Source: Batkoa obscura (taxonomy: Eukaryota > Entomophthoromycota > Entomophthoromycetes > Entomophthorales > Batkoaceae). Taken from it: DNA of 48,925 nucleotides. Position numbers and translations under genes: made by a program. The stretch is taken from NCBI GenBank assembly GCA_030770535.1, contig JASVEC010000115.1:1-48925 (forward strand), in the 5' to 3' direction. The notes below the pieces were generated by a model. That model searched no databases. It was not told the DNA's origin and saw only the letters and a list, made by a program, of their open reading frames with translations. Shown here piece by piece: positions 30,627-41,444 of the stretch (the stretch's first letter is position 1; each line of letters starts with the position of its first letter).

Positions 30627-33091
30627 GGGGCTGTCCTAATTGGTTTCAGAATCTACTTAGAAATTAGTCCAAATTTAAAATTTCAAGTTTGTGTCCAATA
30701 TAACGGTTAAATCTAAAAAGCCTAAAATTAAATGTCTCTATTTAAAACTTATTTTAGTTGTTTCCTTTTCTTAAATAGCTAATTTTCCTAACTATGTATT
30801 TTATGTTAGTTCTGTTAGATATTTAACAGATATATAATATATAACTATATGATTATATAATTATATAAATACATAATTATATAAACACAGTTATTTGACT
30901 TTATTTGACTTTATTTTTTGTTGAAATAAAAATAAAATGCAAACTTTCATAACTAAACTTCGAAATGGAATTTTTGAAAACTTCAATACAATAGGGAGGA
31001 GTACACAATATAAACATTGTAATTCATTTACATCAATCTTAAGAGCTACTTATAACAACCCAAGGTTTATGGAATTTTATAATAAAACAAAACAAAGAAA
31101 AGATATATTATCAAAGTTTACTATCGATAATAATAAACTTAATCAAGTAATGTATAAAATTAGTGCTTTAAGGGAAACAGGAAACAAAAACCAGCAAGTA
31201 GCGTTATTATCAACTATAGCTTCAGTATATTCTTTTGATGAATGTAAGAGTTTTGGGTTTAATATAAATAGAAATCAATATGATTATTCAAAAACAAGTA
31301 ATAATAATAAAATATCAACATTAAAACCTATTATTAAAAATACAAAAAAAATTAAAGATGACCAAATTGAAACTATCATACAATATTTACTAAATGATTC
31401 AACTATTTCATCAAGATTTAATAAAAAAAATAACGATAGTAAATATTCATCAGATAATATATATATATTAAATAAAAGTAGAAGAATGATATATAGTAAA
31501 TATTTGAATGATCTAAGAGATAAAGCAGTAGCTAGGTCAACGTTCTTTAAATATATACCAAGTAATTTCAAAAATCCAGCAAGAAAAACGGATCTATGTA
31601 ATATATGTACCCAGTATACAGTTAGAAAAAAGTTATTTGAAAATAAAATAAATACAGCAAAAAACAAAGCAGAGATACAAGAAATTTTCAACGAAGAAGA
31701 AAAATTATACAAATTACATAAATTCTGTGTTGATACTCAAAAAAACACATTTAATGAAACTATTAAAAAATTAAATAACAAAAGTTGTATAATAGTTTTA
31801 GATTTTAAACAAAATATGGAAATAGGAACAAGACCAGATTCAATAAATCTAGATCATTATAATAAACAAGCTATATCAGTATTAGGTTTTGGTGTATTAT
31901 ATTTAAAAGATGATAAAACGATAGGCAAAGTTTACTTTGATTATTTATCTGAAATATTGAATCATGATTCAGCATATGCAGGAGATTGTTTAATCGATTT
32001 AATCTCTACAGAGCTTCTATTTAAAAAGTTTACAAAAATTAATATATGGGCAGATACAGGAAATCATTTTAGATCCCAAGAGTTTCTACACTATATGTTT
32101 GAAGAAATTCATAAAATAAATAGTAGTTTGAATGTTAATCTTAATTTTTTTGCTGAGCATCATGGAAAAAGTATAGTTGATGGGCATTTTGGAAACCTTT
32201 CAAAATGGAAAAGTAGTTTTGAAGCGTTAGGTAAAATAGAAGATATCGATCAATTAATTTCAAGATTTGAGGCTTTTATTTGTGAGCATAATAAAATTAA
32301 TAACTCAACTGTTAATAATGGGAAAACAGATATAATTTTTAAAAAGTATAAAAGAAACAAAAATACAAAAAGAATAATAGAGATGCAGGGCATTAAGAAG
32401 TATTTACATTTTATTAAACATAACAATAAACTACATTGTTATCCAGTATCTGATACATCAAAAAAAAGCGATATAGTCCCAATTAAAGTTATAGAGTCTA
32501 TAGAAAACAGAAAAATTAAAAGATCGATCCCAGCTTACCTTACGAAGATAACAGAGAATTTAAAAATTTCGATATTTACTAAGCAAGTAAGTAGTTTGTT
32601 AAATGATAGAAATAGATTGTTAAATGTTAGGATTACTTAAGTTATTAATAGCTAAGTTAATAAATAGTCAAAGAACAAGTAACTGTAATAATATGTAAAA
32701 ACTATTATTACTTGTACTATATAGGGATGGTTAATTATAGTTTTGGGGCTGACCACTCCCTCCCATGCAGCTATTTATTAACTTGGCAATATATTAATAA
32801 TGTAATTATAACATTAAAGTAGTTTATTTATTTGATAATAAATCTACGATGTTGGCTATAAAGCAGTTGATAATAAATATTTCTCAATTAAGCTTTATAA
32901 GAACATGTATTTAAGATCTAGTAGAAATTCAACTAACTTACAGTATGAGCTATAATAGAATGATTTAGAACTGTGTTTGGGTACTTTTGTTTTAATAAAA
33001 GATGTGATTTTATAGAATTTTAAGCGAAGTTTTTAAAATACAAAATTTTTCAAAAATTGGATAAAATAATGAAACTAATTCAGACAACCCC
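30627..33091 (+). mobile_element. Whole DNA transposon, 2465 bases, superfamily undetermined
   Basis: TIRs begin GGGGCTGTCCTAATTGG at 30627 and, reversed, GGGGTTGTCTGAATTAG at 33091 (17 of the first 21 positions agree). Both sides are flanked by aatt (30623-30626 and 33092-33095), a 4-base target duplication. It contains a leader of about 300 bases, a single uninterrupted transposase frame and about 450 bases of 3' region. This is the only copy in the window with an open transposase, so it may be the active member of the family. Confidence 0.88.
30937..32640 (+). CDS. DDE-type transposase, unclassified
   Basis: A 567-residue intronless protein. It is basic and Asn/Lys-rich. A Cys-x2-Cys pair at 221 and 224 (DLCNICTQY) may bind zinc. 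Candidate catalytic residues are D289 in IVLDFKQN, D373 in NIWADTGNHF and E407 in NFFAEHHGK, followed by the motif GKSIVDGHFGNLSKW with D415. This D-D-E spacing and the HGK..D..FG signature resemble cut-and-paste transposases seen in animal and fungal repeats. I cannot fix the superfamily: the 4-base duplication would suit Sola-, Academ- or Ginger-like groups. It should cut and join its own GGGG-ended TIRs and perhaps those of the MITEs. Confidence 0.75.
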   Translation: MQTFITKLRNGIFENFNTIGRSTQYKHCNSFTSILRATYNNPRFMEFYNKTKQRKDILSKFTIDNNKLNQVMYKISALRETGNKNQQVALLSTIASVYSFDECKSFGFNINRNQYDYSKTSNNNKISTLKPIIKNTKKIKDDQIETIIQYLLNDSTISSRFNKKNNDSKYSSDNIYILNKSRRMIYSKYLNDLRDKAVARSTFFKYIPSNFKNPARKTDLCNICTQYTVRKKLFENKINTAKNKAEIQEIFNEEEKLYKLHKFCVDTQKNTFNETIKKLNNKSCIIVLDFKQNMEIGTRPDSINLDHYNKQAISVLGFGVLYLKDDKTIGKVYFDYLSEILNHDSAYAGDCLIDLISTELLFKKFTKINIWADTGNHFRSQEFLHYMFEEIHKINSSLNVNLNFFAEHHGKSIVDGHFGNLSKWKSSFEALGKIEDIDQLISRFEAFICEHNKINNSTVNNGKTDIIFKKYKRNKNTKRIIEMQGIKKYLHFIKHNNKLHCYPVSDTSKKSDIVPIKVIESIENRKIKRSIPAYLTKITENLKISIFTKQVSSLLNDRNRLLNVRIT

Positions 33092-33115
33092 AATTGTTAT
33101 TTTAAAAAACATTAA

Positions 33116-33183
33116 AATCTGAGAATTTCGGACTTACATAAAATATTCGAATCTGAAAATTTCGGACTTACATAAAATATTCG
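33116..33183 (+). repeat. 34-base tandem repeat upstream of the dehydrogenase
   Basis: Two adjacent 34-base units (33116-33149 and 33150-33183) differ at one base. Each contains aatttcggacttacataaaa, and a third unit start (aatct) follows. It lies 136 bases upstream of the dehydrogenase ATG and could hold duplicated regulator sites. Confidence 0.9.
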
Positions 33184-33318
33184 AATCTAAAATAAATTTA
33201 ACTCTGACTTTTTCGATGATATTAATAATCAGAGTTATATTATGTAAAGAACTAATAAATGATGTTTTTATTATTATTAATGAGTATGGCGATATATAAT
33301 ATTTAAATAGGGCTACTA

Positions 33319-34392
33319 ATGAAAAACACAAAAATTATAATATATTCAATGATCAAGAACAGCAAAGTAGTTTATCAAAGTGTTCCACGTGGCCTACCAA
33401 AGGTTGATGAAACCTTCAAAGTAGTCTATGAGGATATTGATATAGATAATATTAAGATAACCCACGAAGAGCTTCTAGTGAAAATTATGTATATTTCCAT
33501 TGATCCATATACACGTTGGCGAATGGGAGATGAAGATACAAAAAATATAGTATCATCTTTTAAGATAGGGTCACCAATCCGTAGCGGAGCTATTGCACAA
33601 GTTTTAAAATCCAAAAATGACCAGTATGAAGTAGGGGATTTTGTTATAACTATTGGGGATTGGGCAAAATACTCTATTGTAGATGTAAATGTAACGGAGC
33701 CTATCCCAAAGGAAAGAAATGCACAAATACCGCTATCCTATTATTTAAGTATCACGGGTATATTAGGTGCTACTGCTTACGTTGGTTTGCACACTATATG
33801 TGAACCTATAAAAAGAGGAGAAACTATTTTTATTTCAGCAGCTTCAGGTGCTGTAGGACAAATTGTTGGGCAGTACAGTAAATTATTAGGATTAAATGTG
33901 GTCGGGTCTGCAGGCAGTGATGAAAAAGTCGACTTCCTTTTAAATGAATTAAAGTTTGATTCAGCCTTTAATTATAAGAATGAAAAGAACTTTGTTTCAG
34001 TTCTTAAACAGCATTGCCCTAATGGGATTGATATTTATTTTGATAATGTAGGTGGGAAAATGTTGGATGCAGTATTGGAAGTAGCTAACAGTGAATGCCG
34101 TATAAGCGTATGTGGTATGATTTCACAATACAATAATAGTAATAATAAGGATGGTTTACATAATTCTATGAACATTTTAAGCAAAAGGATTAAAATGCAA
34201 GGGTTTGGTGTTGCTTTTAGAAGAGATCTTTGGCCAAAATCTAATCAAATTTTTAGTAACTATTTGAAGGAAGGTAAAATCCAATATAAAGAAGATTTAT
34301 CTTTTGGTATTGAAAGTTTACCTGGAGCGTTTATTGATATGCTTCAAGGCAGAAACTTTGGCAAGGCTATAGTCAAAGTTGATGATATTTAA
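33319..34392 (+). CDS. NADP-dependent medium-chain dehydrogenase (alkenal/prostaglandin reductase type)
   Basis: 357 residues, no intron. It shows the zinc-independent MDR layout: N-terminal substrate domain with MYISIDPYTRWRM, then TAYVGLHTI, the nucleotide-binding loop ISAASGAVGQIVGQ, GSAGSDEKV, FDNVGGKMLDAVL and a CGMISQYN motif. This set is typical of leukotriene B4 dehydrogenase/alkenal double-bond reductases, which reduce the C=C bond of unsaturated aldehydes and ketones with NADPH in the cytosol. Met11 at 33349 may be the true start, giving 347 residues, because homologs usually begin just before the stretch KNSKVVYQSVPRGLP. The gene lies directly after a whole transposon, so its upstream region is limited to about 225 bases. 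Confidence 0.9.
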   Translation: MKNTKIIIYSMIKNSKVVYQSVPRGLPKVDETFKVVYEDIDIDNIKITHEELLVKIMYISIDPYTRWRMGDEDTKNIVSSFKIGSPIRSGAIAQVLKSKNDQYEVGDFVITIGDWAKYSIVDVNVTEPIPKERNAQIPLSYYLSITGILGATAYVGLHTICEPIKRGETIFISAASGAVGQIVGQYSKLLGLNVVGSAGSDEKVDFLLNELKFDSAFNYKNEKNFVSVLKQHCPNGIDIYFDNVGGKMLDAVLEVANSECRISVCGMISQYNNSNNKDGLHNSMNILSKRIKMQGFGVAFRRDLWPKSNQIFSNYLKEGKIQYKEDLSFGIESLPGAFIDMLQGRNFGKAIVKVDDI

Positions 34393-36602
34393 CTTTTATT
34401 TTATGATGTTTGTAAAATAATTAATAAAGCCTTTTTATAAAGCCTAACCATATCCTATTAATAGTTATGAATTAGTGTTTATTATTAAATTTTCTTAAAT
34501 ATAGAACCCCTACTTGTTTAATTTTTTTGTGCATCTACTAGAAAATTATTAAAAGAACTTAAATAATACAAATTTACTAATATATTATAGATACATTTAA
34601 AATCCAAGTCTATAAAAAAATAAGCTTATAGCTTGGTAATAAAATACTCTATTTTTCCTTCAATACAGAATTTCATAGAAAACACACAATAATTACTATC
34701 AACCATGTTGTATTTATCTGCTGGTTACAGTTAAAAGATTATGAGCTGCTTTAAAGCTCATAAGCATGTGTTTGTTTAGAACATTGGGATTTATTAAATC
34801 TAAAAGTAAAGATTTGAAAGTTTACAGCAACAATGTTATTACAATACACAATTTAATATTGATTTAACAACTAAATTTTATTCTCAATATATGTATGGAC
34901 TGCTAATATCGCTGTTATACAATATAGAATTTTATTATTGCTACAGCTTTAGTGAAATAAACATAAATGTAAAATTGTACAAACCAATCAACAAATTAAA
35001 GATAAAGGCGTAGAAAAAATATGCATCTTTGAAATTGTTTATAAAGAATATGTATTGTAAAAATTACACTATTCTTTGGTACTATATATACTATCTTATC
35101 ACAATACCTTAGAAAAAATTTGGTTCTCATATACTTAATAACTATATAGACTTTTACTCCACTATTAATATATAATATTCAATTGTATAAAGTTTGAGCC
35201 TGCTGTCACTATAATAAAATTAATATTATAGTAAATTGGTAAATATTGATTATTAAATTATAAATAAGCTGATTTTGAGTAAGTTAGCTACTAAAGAAAT
35301 AGAATAGATATAAACGCATCTATTTAGAGACTTTGAAAATTAAAAACATTCCGTTCAAATAGTGTATAGTTAAATTGCCATTAACTATAATAGCCAATTA
35401 TCAATTAATTAATAGACTTAACACTATATAATGTTTTTATAATTATCGATAAAAAATGAGATTCCTCGAATTATCTATCGCTATCATCGTTAACCCCTAT
35501 TTATAGATTGTTTTCTTTCAAACAGTCACACAATGAAATCAACCAGATGTTGTGTATTTAATATTTGATGATAGTCCAACAGATTATATTCTACAAATAA
35601 TAAATACTTTGTGTTTAAAGTACTTAAAGCCACTTTTTCTTTATTGAATCTAATGCTAATTAAAGATCTGAATTTATTAAATATATATATGATAAAAGTC
35701 ATCAAATTACTCCTTATAGCTATATTCATAGGAGTTTATTTGAACTGTCTACCTATACCTTTAAGCAAGAAATGAGCACTCAAAATTTAGTCCTTCACTT
35801 TTTGGGACAAATTTTTTAAGCACTGTATATGATAAGTCTGGAATTAGGAGAAAATCAGGTTGCTGTTGGTATTTTAAATATTTAGGCTATATCAAGTTGG
35901 TATTAGCACATATACTAATAATCGAAAAGTAAAAAATACCGACCTGAGTTTAATAACATTTATGTTAATATAGTTGAAAAATCAGGCTTCAAAACTTATA
36001 TTTTATTGTTTTACAATATAGCCTCACTAAAAAAGACGCAAAAATTAGCAAAGGTGTTAGTTTGGTAAAATCGAAAGGTTTCTTTGCCTTCATAGCTTCA
36101 TAAAAACGTTCTAGAAGGGGCCCCGCTGATCGAGATGTCCCTACTCAACAAAATACTACTGATGAAAAAGAAAAAAAATACTAAACCAGGAACCTTAGCA
36201 CTTTTGCAATAAGCGGAAGCATCTTTATTAAAATGGTTAGCGGAAAAACCATTTCAGAAACATAGAATTCTGTTAATAGAGAAGGAAATATAGTAATCAC
36301 TATAAGAACTTGGGCTCCTCTTAGAAGAAAAGAAGATAAAACATTCAATTTAAAAGCTCAAGCTCAAGCTCTTATTAACTAAGAGAAAAAATCAGTTACT
36401 TCAGAAAATGAAAATAACTTTGGTGTAGAATCAAGTCTTCCAGTAACCAGCTTTGAAAACGCTACTGGCCTAAAATAGTAATGGGGGGTCTTGGCTCATA
36501 GGAGGTGGTATAAGAGTTTATCGCCCAACCCATACTTTAGAAAGTTCAACCAAGAGTTACCTGGATTAACAAAGAAACCCCTAATTATAACAGATTGTGA
36601 AC
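34393..36602. other. Gene-poor stretch with an eroded patch
   Basis: AT-rich. A 67-codon minus frame at 35526-35729 is unsupported. From about 36090 to 36590 the base composition is richer and short protein-like runs with stops appear (for example around ggccccgctgatcgagatg and gtcttggctcataggagg). It may be an old retroelement or host gene remnant; I cannot assign it. Confidence 0.35.
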
Positions 36603-37068
36603 TGTGAAATATCGCTTTATCACCCCTATGATTGAGTATAACATAACAACCACTTAAGTTGTTGTACTTTCGAGTTCAGAGGTAATTAATCCCATACTCT
36701 TATTTTGATTTGCTATGAGAATTTCTGTAATATGACTCCGAAGGACATTATCTCCCCATTTTGATACCCATACTTGCTGGAGTATAAAAGAGACTCTGGA
36801 ACATAGTAACTCGAGGCTTTTTAACTGAATTATTCCTTGATATCTCCTACACTTGATAAAGCCACTAAGTTTACTTAATAGTATTTTACATAGACTTTAC
36901 ATTAGTATTGTCTATTCTATTTGTCCTATATAGCTTGTAATCTATTACGTGCTATTCTTTATAATTCAAGTCTATCTTAGTCACATAAACTAAGACCTTT
37001 CAACTTACAGTGTAGTCAATCAGGTAATAGTTGCTTTTGACTCCAATCACTAAGTACCAGATTTCACA
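36603..37068 (+). repeat. Solo LTR, 466 bases
   Basis: TGTGAAATATCGC ... ATTTCACA. The flanks do not match each other. The right flank is directly a truncated transposase copy. Confidence 0.85.
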
Positions 37069-37981
37069 TAGTCTCATTAAATATGTTTTTTTGAGTACCA
37101 ATATAGAATTTATGTAATTTATATGACTTTTCTTCTTTATTGGAAATTTCTTCTATCTTTGCTTTATTTTTTATTACTGTATTTATTTTATTTTTAAACA
37201 ACTTTCTTCTAACTGTATACTGGGCATATATATTACATAAATCTGTTTTTCTTGTTGCGTTTTTGAAATGATTTGGTATATATTTAAAAAATGTTGGCCT
37301 AGCTACTGCTTTATCTTTTAAACCATCAAAGTATTTATTGTATATGATTCTTCTACTTTGTTTGATATATATTATCTGATGAATATTTACTATCACTATT
37401 TTTTTATTAAATCTTGATGAAATAGTTGAGCTGTTTAGTAAATACTGTACAATAGTTTCAATTTGGTCATCTTTAATTTTTTTTGTATTTTTAATAATAG
37501 GCTGTGATGTTGCTATTTTATTATTATTATTACTTATTTTTGAATAACCATATTGGTTTCTATTTATGTTAAATCTAAAACTTTTACATTCATCAAAAGA
37601 ACATACTGAAGTTATAATTGATAACAATACTACTTATTGGTTTTTGCTTCCTACTTCCCGTAAGCATTAATTTCATATATTACTTAAGTTTATTATTGGG
37701 GATGTATTTTTGTATTTAAGAATTTTACTAACTTTTCGCTTAAATAGCGCTTAAAAAAATGGAAAAAACGATGAAGTTAAAAAAAACATTCGCATTATTG
37801 ATAAACTTTAACCATTTTTGTTTCTTTTTTTTGTTTTATTATAAAATTCCATAAACTTTGAGTTATTATGAATAGTTGTTAAAATAATGCAAATGAATTA
37901 TAACATTTATAATGTGCTCCTCTCTATTGTATTAAAATTTTCAAAAATCCCATTTCGAAGTTTAGCTATGAAAGCTTGCAT
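37069..37981 (-). pseudogene. Truncated transposase copy
   Basis: The minus strand encodes a decayed version of the N-terminal half of the transposase at 30937. It runs from the start codon (near 37981) to the region aligned with residues ~280, where it ends at the LTR. The part at 37064-37627 still reads as an open frame and aligns with residues ~70-285 of the whole copy (QPIIKNTKKIKDDQIETI; DLCNIYAQYTVRRKL, where the second Cys of the pair is Tyr). A MITE interrupts it at 37698-37793. It lacks the catalytic half and cannot be active. Confidence 0.85.
37698..37793 (-). mobile_element. MITE inside the truncated transposase
   Basis: GGGGATGTATTTTTGTATTT ... ACATTCGC in reverse orientation. 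attatt occurs on both sides, though the target is itself repetitive. Related transposase sequence continues on either side. Confidence 0.85.
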
Positions 37982-38331
37982 TTTATTTTATAAAAAATTA
38001 ATTTATTTTTCATAAATCGATTAATGTTTTTTAAAACTTAATTCCCTATTTAATATATAAGATAAAAACTTCAATTTCTATTTGAAAAAATACCTTAATA
38101 TTAAACAATAATAGAAGATTTTAAAATAAAAGAAATACATTAATAATATTAAAATCTATTATAAAAGAAAGGATAGTGAAAAACTAAGGGATAAACTAAA
38201 TAAGGTTAGTTTCACGATTTAACTAATAATCTCTTTAATAAACTTCTAATCCAAACCATAACTTAATCTTATGATTACTATTGCGCGAGCTTGAACTTTT
38301 AGAACCACTTTTAGCTTAAATGCAGATATAT

Positions 38332-38428
38332 GTGGCTGTTTTTTTTAGCTTCATTACTTTTTCCAGCTTTTAAACAGTATTGAGCGGAAAATTTGTTAGT
38401 AAAATTCTTAACACAAAAATATACCCTC
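38332..38428 (+). mobile_element. MITE
   Basis: GTGGCTGTTTTTTTTAGCTTC ... TATACCCTC, flanked by atat on both sides; moderately decayed ends. Confidence 0.8.
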
Positions 38429-39077
38429 ATATATTGAATTTATTGTTTTGTTCTAATACAAGTAAAAGAAGAGAATCATTTGATTCACTTATATTTTAGA
38501 TTTACATTATTTTTATATACTTTTTAATCGTTGATATTCAATTCCAAGTTATAATATAACTTAAAAATGGTACAACAGTTATTATTATTTATGCAGGATC
38601 ATATCGACTATAAGGAAAAATCCAGGGGACTTTAGGATAATAAATTCTAAAAAAGGGAAGCCCATTTCTTTACCACTAGTAATGAGATTTCGGATCAACT
38701 TTTTAACGAAATTGAATATTTAACAGAATCCTATTAATATTAATTTTAGTCTTTTAAAATCATAATAATAAATAATAATAGTATTAAATTATAAAACTAA
38801 AAGTTTAATTAGTCTTGAAATTTAATATATTAAAGAACTTCTATTATTATTGGTTATCTTATAGTTATTATTTTACAACTAATTACTCTATTATTCTAAC
38901 TTAACAATTTGGAATTTATAGCTGAAAATAAAAATTAGGGATAAGATCTTCCAATGATATCATTTCTCAAGATCTTTATTTTCCACTCATTAGCATAAAA
39001 AACAAATCATCACTGTTAATGACTTTATTAATTCCAATTTAATATGTTATTTCTATCTATGTTGTTAAATTGAAAAG

Positions 39078-39174
39078 GCTTCTATCTCCTATCTTTTATC
39101 TTCTATCTTCTATTTTCTATCTTCTATCTCCTATCTTCTATCTTCTATCTTCTATTTTATATCTTCTATTAAAT
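39078..39174 (+). repeat. 7-base pyrimidine minisatellite (CTTCTAT)n
   Basis: About a dozen imperfect units of cttctat with variants ctcctat and cttttat. One strand is almost purine-free, so it could form unusual DNA structure about 600 bases upstream of the Zn2Cys6 gene. Confidence 0.85.
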
Positions 39175-39770
39175 GCGATAAGTGAACTTCTTTTTTTAGT
39201 ACTCTCCGAGTTCTAATAAGTTTTAATGCAATGTAATTTAATAAAGGTACAAGTTGAATTCAATATTGGAAAGATATATTAAATTTAGACATAGTGGCCT
39301 ATAATAATTCAAGCTATAAATAGATTGGAAATAAGTTCTATTATTATTTTATATTAATATTTCCTTTTTGTTTATTATAATAAATGATAACTTTTGTTAT
39401 ACACAAGATTTTTTCTTTTGATATACCATCAGTTTATATCAAATAAAACTTTAATATTGTATCAAACTAACTACATCTATATAGTTAATAATGATCTAAA
39501 TTTAATATGAACAATATTAAATTGTAATATTCAATTAAACTTGTTAATTTAAGTTTATTGAGCTAAATATAACAATCAGCCAATGATTTTAAGAATCGAT
39601 TAAAAAAGATTTAAGTCAGATTAATAAATACAAAGTTTTCAATAAAAAATCAATAAAATCCCTATAAAATTAATTGGTCATCACTAAGTTATATTTAAAC
39701 AAACAAAAAGTAAAATTAAAGATAAAAAATTGAAAAAAAGTATTTTGATTTTTTTAAAGTTAATTTCATT

Positions 39771-41444
39771 ATGTCTTCATTGTGGAAAAATGGTCAGTTA
39801 CAAATATGTGATCAATGTTATTTAAGTCGTGTAAAATGTGATAAGGGCCTTCCAAAATGTATTCGATGTGTTAAGAGCGATATACAATGTACTTATCTAC
39901 GACTGACAAAGAAAAAAGTTCGAGCTCAAGAAAACCCAATGTTTTACAATTGCATAAATATATTACAAATGAAACCAAGATATTTCAACCGTAAAAGAAA
40001 ATCATTAAAGTATCTAAATGAAGATAAAGGAATAGTAGGGACTTTTATTCAAGTAGATAATAAACTTACAATTAATACTACTTTATTGATGATTCAAAAA
40101 AAATATAACGAGCGTTCATTTGCCAATAGATTTGGTACTTTGTTAGGATTAAACATATTTTCCAATATTAAAATTAATAATAAGCTAGAAAAATTTTATT
40201 TATTAAGTTTCTGTTCATTAAAAATAGACAATAAAAATAATTTCAACAAAAGTAAACAATATCCAGTGACACAATTAAATATTCAAAAAAATGAAGTGAT
40301 TTTAAATAAGGCTAAATTAGCTTATTTTGAAAATATTAATACTTTTATCCCTTTATTTTTAGAATCTAGATATAATACAGAAGACCAACCTATGTTACTT
40401 AATATAGCTATTTGGTTATCTGGCTTAACTTTTTTAATACCGAGTAAAAATGTATTGAATTTAATGAAACAATTAGAACGAGTTTATATTCACTTATTTC
40501 AAGTATCTAGATATAAATCCAATCTTTATCTTTTACAAGCTTCTATTGTATTATATTTTGGCATACGAAGAATTCAACATCCGTTTATTAATATAGAGAA
40601 TTTAATTGATTCCACTATTCATTTATCTAGTAAACTTGGATTACATCTTTCACCTCCAAATATATCTAAATTTCATTTATTAGAAAGAAAGCTTACATTT
40701 TCTGCTTTAAATTATATCTTTTTAATACGTTCTTTTTGTTATGATTCTCATTCCATCTTTAGTAAAGAAGATATAGAACAAGATATCAATTGTTATAAAT
40801 TAGCTAAAACAATAACTCAATCTACTAAAGAATTAATGTCCATAATATTAAGTGATTTAAATTACAAAAAAGCGTATTGTTTTATATCAATTTATCAATT
40901 AAAATATAAAAGATTTAATAACTTTCAACAGACTGAAATATTATCTTTTTATTATTTAAATAAAATAAATAAACATACTTTTAATTGTTATAAGTTGATG
41001 TCTTCTTTAATCAATAATGTAATCACCCCATTTCAACGATCTATGCTTCAAAACATTCAACTTAGTTACTTGCTATATGTACTATATGTAATGAATTACC
41101 TTGCCATAGCTTTACCAAAAGAAACCAAAGTCAACATTAAAAAAAAATATGTTGATACAATTATTAACTTAGCAAAACATATTGTCAATCAAAGTAGTAA
41201 TGAGATATCTACTAATTCATTACATTTTCAATTGGGTAGTTTATCGTTTGCTTTAAATTTATATATAATTTATTGTATTGGTAGAAATCCATTGTCTGAT
41301 CAAGTTATCAACAGAGGTTTAGCTGCTTTATCTTATGCTTCTAATTCCAAACCAGCCAATTTTTCAGCTCAAGAAATGTTACACTTATCTAATTTAGTGT
41401 TGAATACATCGAAAAAGTTTTTGAAAAATTTTATATTAAATTAA
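39771..41444 (+). CDS. Zn(II)2Cys6 binuclear-cluster transcription factor
   Basis: 557 residues, intronless. The N-terminus carries the fungal binuclear zinc cluster: C13, C16, C23, C30, C33 and C40 (C-x2-C-x6-C-x6-C-x2-C-x6-C), with the basic residues R20, K22 and K25. A Lys/Arg linker (LTKKKVR) follows. The remainder is helical and aligns in style with the fungal-specific regulatory domain: short hydrophobic helices and the YLLQASIVLYFGIR region at about residue 245, where family members have their 'L...L...Y.......A' helices, and HLSSKLGLHLSP. It should be a nuclear DNA-binding regulator of metabolic or stress genes. Nearby same-strand genes (MATE, NmrA-like, dehydrogenase) are possible targets, but 5 kb of mobile DNA lies between, so that is speculative. 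Confidence 0.9.
   Translation: MSSLWKNGQLQICDQCYLSRVKCDKGLPKCIRCVKSDIQCTYLRLTKKKVRAQENPMFYNCINILQMKPRYFNRKRKSLKYLNEDKGIVGTFIQVDNKLTINTTLLMIQKKYNERSFANRFGTLLGLNIFSNIKINNKLEKFYLLSFCSLKIDNKNNFNKSKQYPVTQLNIQKNEVILNKAKLAYFENINTFIPLFLESRYNTEDQPMLLNIAIWLSGLTFLIPSKNVLNLMKQLERVYIHLFQVSRYKSNLYLLQASIVLYFGIRRIQHPFINIENLIDSTIHLSSKLGLHLSPPNISKFHLLERKLTFSALNYIFLIRSFCYDSHSIFSKEDIEQDINCYKLAKTITQSTKELMSIILSDLNYKKAYCFISIYQLKYKRFNNFQQTEILSFYYLNKINKHTFNCYKLMSSLINNVITPFQRSMLQNIQLSYLLYVLYVMNYLAIALPKETKVNIKKKYVDTIINLAKHIVNQSSNEISTNSLHFQLGSLSFALNLYIIYCIGRNPLSDQVINRGLAALSYASNSKPANFSAQEMLHLSNLVLNTSKKFLKNFILN

Larger units (their letters stand above)
38036..39770. other. Intergenic upstream of the Zn2Cys6 gene
   Basis: AT-rich, with a MITE (38332-38428) and a pyrimidine minisatellite (about 39078-39174). 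No gene was found. Confidence 0.5.

Noticed and set aside
31284-31712. 142-codon frame on the minus strand inside the transposase gene
   Set aside because: Antisense shadow of a Lys/Asn-rich coding region; Leu/Phe-rich translation without features.
39078-39174. Telomere-like repeat
   Set aside because: The unit cttctat varies and is not the fungal TTAGGG type; an interstitial minisatellite is simpler.
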